Below are positions 59,636 to 64,000 of a DNA stretch of 64,000 bases, in pieces; the first letter of the stretch is position 1, and each line of letters begins with the position of its first letter. Under the pieces are notes generated by a model. It worked only from the letters and a program-made list of their open reading frames with translations, made no database searches and was not told the DNA's origin. The stretch comes from Hyphodiscus hymeniophilus. Taxonomy: Eukaryota > Ascomycota > Leotiomycetes > Helotiales > Hyphodiscaceae. The translations under genes were made by a program, and so were the position numbers. The stretch covers positions 372,001-436,000 of the forward strand of contig VNKQ01000019.1 of the NCBI GenBank assembly GCA_016508695.1, in the 5' to 3' direction.

Positions 59636-59935
59636 ACATCGAACATCACTGCTTATGAGCTACTTTCTCTTGGAGTAGATGTTATCGTCTGTTCTTACGA
59701 ACAAGTTGTGGCTTCTCAACGGAATATGAGCGCATTACTCGATAAGATCGATGTATTCAACAATAACCAATCCGAAACGGCCAAGAAGCCAAAGCGTCCC
59801 GATGTAGCTTTACATTCTAGTCTTTGGAGGGAGTTGAAGCTTCCTATTAAACGTCTAATACTTGATGAGGCTCAGATAGTGAATAAGATTTACGGCGTAA
59901 AACACCGGAGTCTAAAAGGACTTTTCTATGATAGT
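59636..59935 (+). pseudogene. SNF2-family helicase fragment (motif II region)
   Basis: From a plausible acceptor (CCTCTAG) at 59635 one frame reads ELLSLGVDVIVCSYEQVVAS, then KRPDVALHSSLWRELKLPIK and RLILDEAQIVNKIYGVKHRS. The VIVCSYE block and the DEAQ box followed by a V-N-K segment match the Ia-II region of fungal SNF2-type ATPases. No Walker A motif is found upstream, and no SGT motif III or helicase-C domain downstream. The frame then runs into a TGTCGC repeat and stops at 60109. This is therefore a remnant, not a working helicase. Confidence 0.6.
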
Positions 59936-59945
59936 GTGTGGATAT

Positions 59946-59978
59946 CGGTGTCGGTGTCGCTGTCGCTGTCGCTGTCAC
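59946..59978. repeat. Hexanucleotide repeat (TGTCGC/TGTCGG)n
   Basis: About five copies of a 6-bp unit directly after the SNF2-like segment. Confidence 0.8.
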
Positions 59979-60440
59979 TATTGCCATCAGCTCACTATTG
60001 CAATCTCCTCGCCACAGATACAGATAACGGTAGCTACCTACCATCGCACGACGACGAGTCCTTGGACCGCTCACAGTGCGTGAGATGCTCTCAATCTTCG
60101 CATCCATGAAATCATGGGTTGAGCTTATCGTGGATAGCTGAGCGGAGCTGAGATATTGCTGTCATTGCGGATGCGGATGCCCTGGTACTCGTACCGGTAC
60201 TCACGGTAGTGGTACCTTGGGCTCTCCAAGTTAGGTGACGAGTGTTGAATCTTACACATGCGGTCCATGAGCTTCGTATCCTCTTAAGAGGGCGTCCTCG
60301 AAAACGCGAATCATGAAGGTACTGTCTAGATCGACGTTCAGCAGCATTTCATATCAGTTATCTACCCGACTCGGCGACTCAACAATCTCTCCCTTCCTCT
60401 CCAATCCAACCCTCCAACTTTTCACAACCCTTCGAACAGC

Positions 60441-60456
60441 CAAAAAAAAAAAAAAA
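60441..60456. repeat. Poly(A) tract
   Basis: An uninterrupted run of about 16 A on the plus strand. Low complexity. Confidence 0.85.
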
Positions 60457-60739
60457 GAATAAAACCAACCCTAAACCCCCTCCCTTCCACTATACCAGAT
60501 TCCGAACGGTAACGATAAAAGCACCACGGGAGCTAAACTGCGGAGGTTCGATTGACGTACATGGATTGTACGTACTGTAACTCATATGGCAGTTGGTCGC
60601 TTTGAAGAGGATTTCGTATTCGTGAGTCGTCCTGGTGAAGCAGCGACCTTGCGAGCGCCATGCGGAGTTGTATATGAATCCAAAGTCGCGTCATCTCATG
60701 GCTTGATACCTCATGCCTCAACATCTTCAGTCTCGCTGA

Positions 60740-61411
60740 AGATCAGCCATTTATTGGCATGGCCTTGCGCGAGGCGCGACGAGTCAAGAAATCACGATAT
60801 TCACACACCAAACCCAAGTTGAGTATAACGAAGTCACGTGTGAAGATAGAGATTGGAAGAACGTGTATTGCATTCCCAAATCCCCCTCTCATCTCCGCGC
60901 CATCAAGGTCATGAAGCGCGATGTCGTCACCGAAAATGCAAGCAGCTCGACCTCCTCATCATCAACCAACCCGCACTTCCCACTCGCCCTATAAGCACAG
61001 AACACAGAACCCGTTTCGATCAAGCCTCGAGAGCGATCGTTAATAGTTTACAAGGAAGATGTCCATCCCAAAGCATGCAATCCCGTCCCAGAGGATGATC
61101 CGAACCCTGTCCGAAAACTCAAGAAACGCCTCGGTAAAATAGATAAAACCATCGCACGCCGCAGCCAAAGCATGAAACCAGTCCAGCAAGACAAATTCGC
61201 GGAGCGTAGGAGAAGAAAGAAACAAGTGTTTCCACCCGATCAAGCAGCGCAGCTGTGATAGAAATATGAAGTCCCAAAGGAGAGGAAACCAGTCCACCAG
61301 AATTTGAAAATCAAACAAAAGCAGACCCAGGTGACGAAAATAAAATCTAATGAGTGGATGATGCAGTGTCAGAACACTGATGATGCTGATGAACCGATAA
61401 TGCAGACGTAG
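60740..61411 (+). pseudogene. Charged quasi-ORF with three in-frame stops
   Basis: One plus frame stays open from 60740 to 61411 except for TAA at 60992-60994 and TGA-TAG at 61256-61261. Protein-like text runs across all parts: YNEVTCEDRDWKNVYCIPKS, IKPRERSLIVYKEDVHPKAC, RKLKKRLGKIDKTIARRSQS and FAERRRRKKQVFPPDQ. It is Lys/Arg-rich. No domain is recognised. It could be the 3' part of the decayed SNF2 gene or another broken gene. Confidence 0.35.
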
Positions 61412-61673
61412 CGCGAGCCACTTTTGAGTCCCCTTCCTATTTATATGATGATTCCCGATTGTTGTTCCCTCGCATTATGGATGTCCTTCTGACGGTGCGC
61501 CTCGATGAAAAGGGAAGACTGAAGTCCCAAGTATGGACTGAAGCGCTTGCGTGAAAATGCGAAGAAACCGAGTAGTATGATACAGTTGCTGATTGAAATG
61601 TGCCAGGCGTTGCTGTTGAAATACAGGTCGAAAGTTTGTACAGAAGAAGTGAAATTTGTTGATTTGTCGCGAA

Positions 61674-64000
61674 TCATTGCTCGACCGACGGTTTCGGAGA
61701 CATAGGAGTCCGGTTGAAAACTCTCTTGATCACGTTGATGTTCTGTTGTTCTTGTGGCCCATTAACATAGATGAGCGTTGCTGGCTCGATCTTGATGCGA
61801 CAGAAGAGGGTCGAGAACAGGAATTGATCGCCGTTACTGTCATAGAGAGGAATTGTGCGATAGCCTTGTTTGAGACTGCTGAGCTTAGCTGTGTATGTTG
61901 CCAACGGAAATCCACGATCGCTATAACTTGTACCATCCGAAGAACATCTGACAGTCCAGCGAACGAAGACGAGATCAGGGTATTTGGTTGTGAGGTCGAA
62001 ATTGAACTTCTTATCGAAGACTGGATTGAACCCATTCTCTTGGACGATGTGGGTGCGTCGTCTGTGTGGAGCCCCGAGTCCAGATAAGCCGTCTTTGCTA
62101 GAAGCATCTAATCCTCCTTCACCAACAACACCCTTACTATCCTTTTCCTTGTCATCGGCATGATATACTTCGACTTCAACATATGGATCCACAGTGCGAT
62201 TCGCAGCAAGGCCTTTGGGACGCATGAGTTGCTGTGCTGAGATGACATCTATCGAGAAGTTGACATTCTTCCGCTCGCGTTTGATATGACCTTCACCAGC
62301 CTCTTCAGGGACCGTCGGAATCATTTTGATCTCGGTGAGTTCCTTTGGTTTGAGGACGTAGCCGGATTGATCAGTGCCGGCTGCAAACATCGCATCGTTG
62401 ATCTGCATGCCTAGGTCGTACGTTTGCCAATTTAATGCAACCATCTGCACTCCTCTTCGCCAGTACTTGAGAGGATCGAAATTGGTCGATGCGACTCGCC
62501 ATCCGTTTGGGTAGACTCGCATCATGTAACGCATATTATGCCTGGCCATAGCACGTCTATCTTCTTGGGTACGGCTATTCTTGTCAAACGTGTTTTCCAT
62601 GAAAGAAAAGATGTGATTGTAGGCCTTGCTTTCCGGAGTATCGAATCCGTGAAATTTCAGACCTGCACTGTAGACGCCGAGCTCCCCCAAGACCTTGATG
62701 ATGTTGCTGGTTTTGCTCTTGCCCTTGGTATCCTTTGACTTGGGATCGACCTCCGTGAGACCTTCGCTATCGCTGGTACTGCTGCTCAGGCTATCAAGTT
62801 CACTGCCAGAGTTCTTGAAGTGCGTGCGACTAATGAGAAGCCTGTTCGATCGAACATAAGGGCTTGGCGGTAATAAGCCGGCTGAAACGGTTGAATTGTC
62901 CGGTTGCGTAGGTCTGAGATATGGCGAGCTCAAGCTACTGCCACGGCTTCGTCCACTTAGCTGCTCCATTGACATAGCGTCTTCAAACGATCGTGGTGTT
63001 TTGACCTTGATCAGGATTCGATTCAACAGATCGGAAGGCGACGGAAGTTGTTCCGTTGATGGGTCGATTGGTTGAGTCACAAGCTTGGATCCGCAGGTGT
63101 CCTTGATGATTTGGGCCATGATCGCCTGCTGCTGGGGGTTGCAGTGAACTTCCAAGGAGATCCACAACGGGTATTGCGACTTGACGAAGGCATATTTGCT
63201 GATAGTGGACATGACATCGGCGAAGGACACCTGACTCGTCAGTGTCCTACCGTGCATAACGACGGGCTTTCCATCGTTGCCATTCCAGCAGTCCACTTCG
63301 ACACATCGACAACCCTTGTTCAAAGCTGAGATGTAAGCCTCGACGCTTGACTGGCCCGCTACTTGACGACCCAAGAGGTAGGTGTTGTGCGAGCTGGAGA
63401 TGTAGTATTCGTGCAAGGGTCGATTGAGAGTAAATTCTGCCGGAGTCTTTCGCAAATGCACGTTGAATGTCGAGATCAAAAAGCTTGCTAAAGCTGCCTC
63501 GGTCATGCGGGGAACTCCGCCATCTGCCGCGTCCTGCAGCGCTTGCTCTTTTGACTTCGATCGTCGAACGAATTTGGCAAACACGCCTTCCCAATGCGAT
63601 CGATTGGATTCAACATCTTCATTTTGGACGTCTCGGAGAAAGTCGAGGAACTCTTCTTGGGTGATGCCCTTTTCGGTATCAGTTATGGACATTTCACGGT
63701 AAATCGCCTTGATGTCCTCTCTTCTCTTCATGAGCTTGACAAATTCCTGAAACTCGACAAAGTTCAAGCGACCAGACCTCGAGACGTCTGCTTGAAGGAA
63801 CCAAAAGCGGATGTAGTTTGATGAGCAATGGATGTGCAAGGATCGACAGAGCCGTTCCACGCCGACAATGTCAATGTCTTCTTCGTCCTCGGCATGAGGT
63901 TTGTCTTGAAATTGCTTGCTCATTTCAATATGCCAATAAGTTCTGACTGCTTTGTCATGGAATGCTGAGAGTGATGTCATGAGCTCTTGACGGTGCTTCG
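61674..64000 (-). CDS. PLC1: Phosphoinositide-specific phospholipase C (partial, runs off right edge)
   Basis: One uninterrupted frame from the right edge to a stop at 61674-61676; at least 768 aa from the Met at 63980, and open upstream (KHRQEL precedes it). Counting from that Met, an EF-hand loop is at residues 65-76 (DVSRSGRLNFVE). The catalytic X domain starts near 185 with SSSHNTYLLG (His198, Asn199), VEVDCWNG (Glu228, Asp230) and VVMHGRTLTS (His243). A Ser-rich X-Y linker follows. The Y domain includes RYMMRVYPNGWRVASTNFDP and GVQMVALNWQTYDLGMQIND, and a C2 domain lies near 575-720 (VDPYVEVEVYHADD, FNPVFDKKFNFDL). It cleaves PIP2 to IP3 and diacylglycerol in a Ca2+-dependent way. An N-terminal PH-like part would lie outside the window. 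Confidence 0.95.
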   Translation of the reverse strand, partial: KHRQELMTSLSAFHDKAVRTYWHIEMSKQFQDKPHAEDEEDIDIVGVERLCRSLHIHCSSNYIRFWFLQADVSRSGRLNFVEFQEFVKLMKRREDIKAIYREMSITDTEKGITQEEFLDFLRDVQNEDVESNRSHWEGVFAKFVRRSKSKEQALQDAADGGVPRMTEAALASFLISTFNVHLRKTPAEFTLNRPLHEYYISSSHNTYLLGRQVAGQSSVEAYISALNKGCRCVEVDCWNGNDGKPVVMHGRTLTSQVSFADVMSTISKYAFVKSQYPLWISLEVHCNPQQQAIMAQIIKDTCGSKLVTQPIDPSTEQLPSPSDLLNRILIKVKTPRSFEDAMSMEQLSGRSRGSSLSSPYLRPTQPDNSTVSAGLLPPSPYVRSNRLLISRTHFKNSGSELDSLSSSTSDSEGLTEVDPKSKDTKGKSKTSNIIKVLGELGVYSAGLKFHGFDTPESKAYNHIFSFMENTFDKNSRTQEDRRAMARHNMRYMMRVYPNGWRVASTNFDPLKYWRRGVQMVALNWQTYDLGMQINDAMFAAGTDQSGYVLKPKELTEIKMIPTVPEEAGEGHIKRERKNVNFSIDVISAQQLMRPKGLAANRTVDPYVEVEVYHADDKEKDSKGVVGEGGLDASSKDGLSGLGAPHRRRTHIVQENGFNPVFDKKFNFDLTTKYPDLVFVRWTVRCSSDGTSYSDRGFPLATYTAKLSSLKQGYRTIPLYDSNGDQFLFSTLFCRIKIEPATLIYVNGPQEQQNINVIKRVFNRTPMSPKPSVEQ

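Noticed and set aside
1..64000. tRNA or rRNA genes
   Set aside because: I looked for T-loop-like GTTCRANNC sequence on both strands and found no instance with a matching acceptor stem. A covariance-model scan would be decisive and was not possible.

Overview
The window is nuclear DNA of a filamentous ascomycete (Pezizomycotina). Nearly every gene is broken by short GT-AG introns of about 45-180 nt, often with a CTGAC-like branch site. The gene content is typical of moulds: a group I G-alpha ending in CGLI, Zn2Cys6 regulators, a rhodopsin-domain 7TM protein, 2EXR proteins, a CipC-like protein and a DUF1771-Smr protein. A member of Leotiomycetes is my guess, but I cannot prove it from sequence alone. 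I find no CRISPR array, bacterial-type mobile element, tRNA or rRNA gene.

Layout. 1-8784: the N-terminal part of a Use1-like SNARE (runs off the left edge), a CipC-like stress protein, a soluble PSD-family decarboxylase, a monocarboxylate-type MFS transporter, and a divergent Zn2Cys6 regulator. The last three may form a small catabolic or secondary-metabolite unit. 9801-11881: a C2H2 transcription factor, followed upstream by a gene-poor stretch of about 4 kb. 16088-19443: KTI12 (Elongator cofactor), an alpha/beta hydrolase and a GNAT acetyltransferase. 21892-26166: a 2EXR protein, an unrecognised 227-aa protein and the G-alpha subunit. 26167-29223 is mostly non-coding, with a broken ORF. 29224-35318: a single-TM protein, MIC10 and URB2; MIC10 and URB2 are divergent and share about 270 bp. 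35779-41996: a Zn2Cys6 regulator divergent from a DHA14-type MFS transporter, then a rhodopsin-domain membrane protein. 44483-47623: an amino-acid permease and a Smr protein with a C-terminal CaaX box. 49714-56653: a BTB protein, a conserved unknown and a calponin-homology coiled-coil protein. 57688-61411: a decaying block (a 2EXR gene with an in-frame stop, a SNF2-helicase fragment, a charged quasi-ORF). 61674-64000: phosphoinositide phospholipase C, running off the right edge.

Most genes are independent housekeeping or signalling genes; G-alpha and PLC are both signal-transduction components but lie far apart. Functional clustering is suggested only for the two regulator-transporter divergent pairs. 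Many starts and splice sites were reassigned by hand, because several open frames begin at non-ATG codons. The first coding exons of KTI12 (two codons) and URB2 (the ATG alone) were recovered this way, as were MIC10 and the four-exon CipC gene.

I see no convincing new multi-gene system. The best leads are the decarboxylase/transporter/regulator neighbourhood, the prenylation motif on the Smr protein, and the decaying SNF2/2EXR block.
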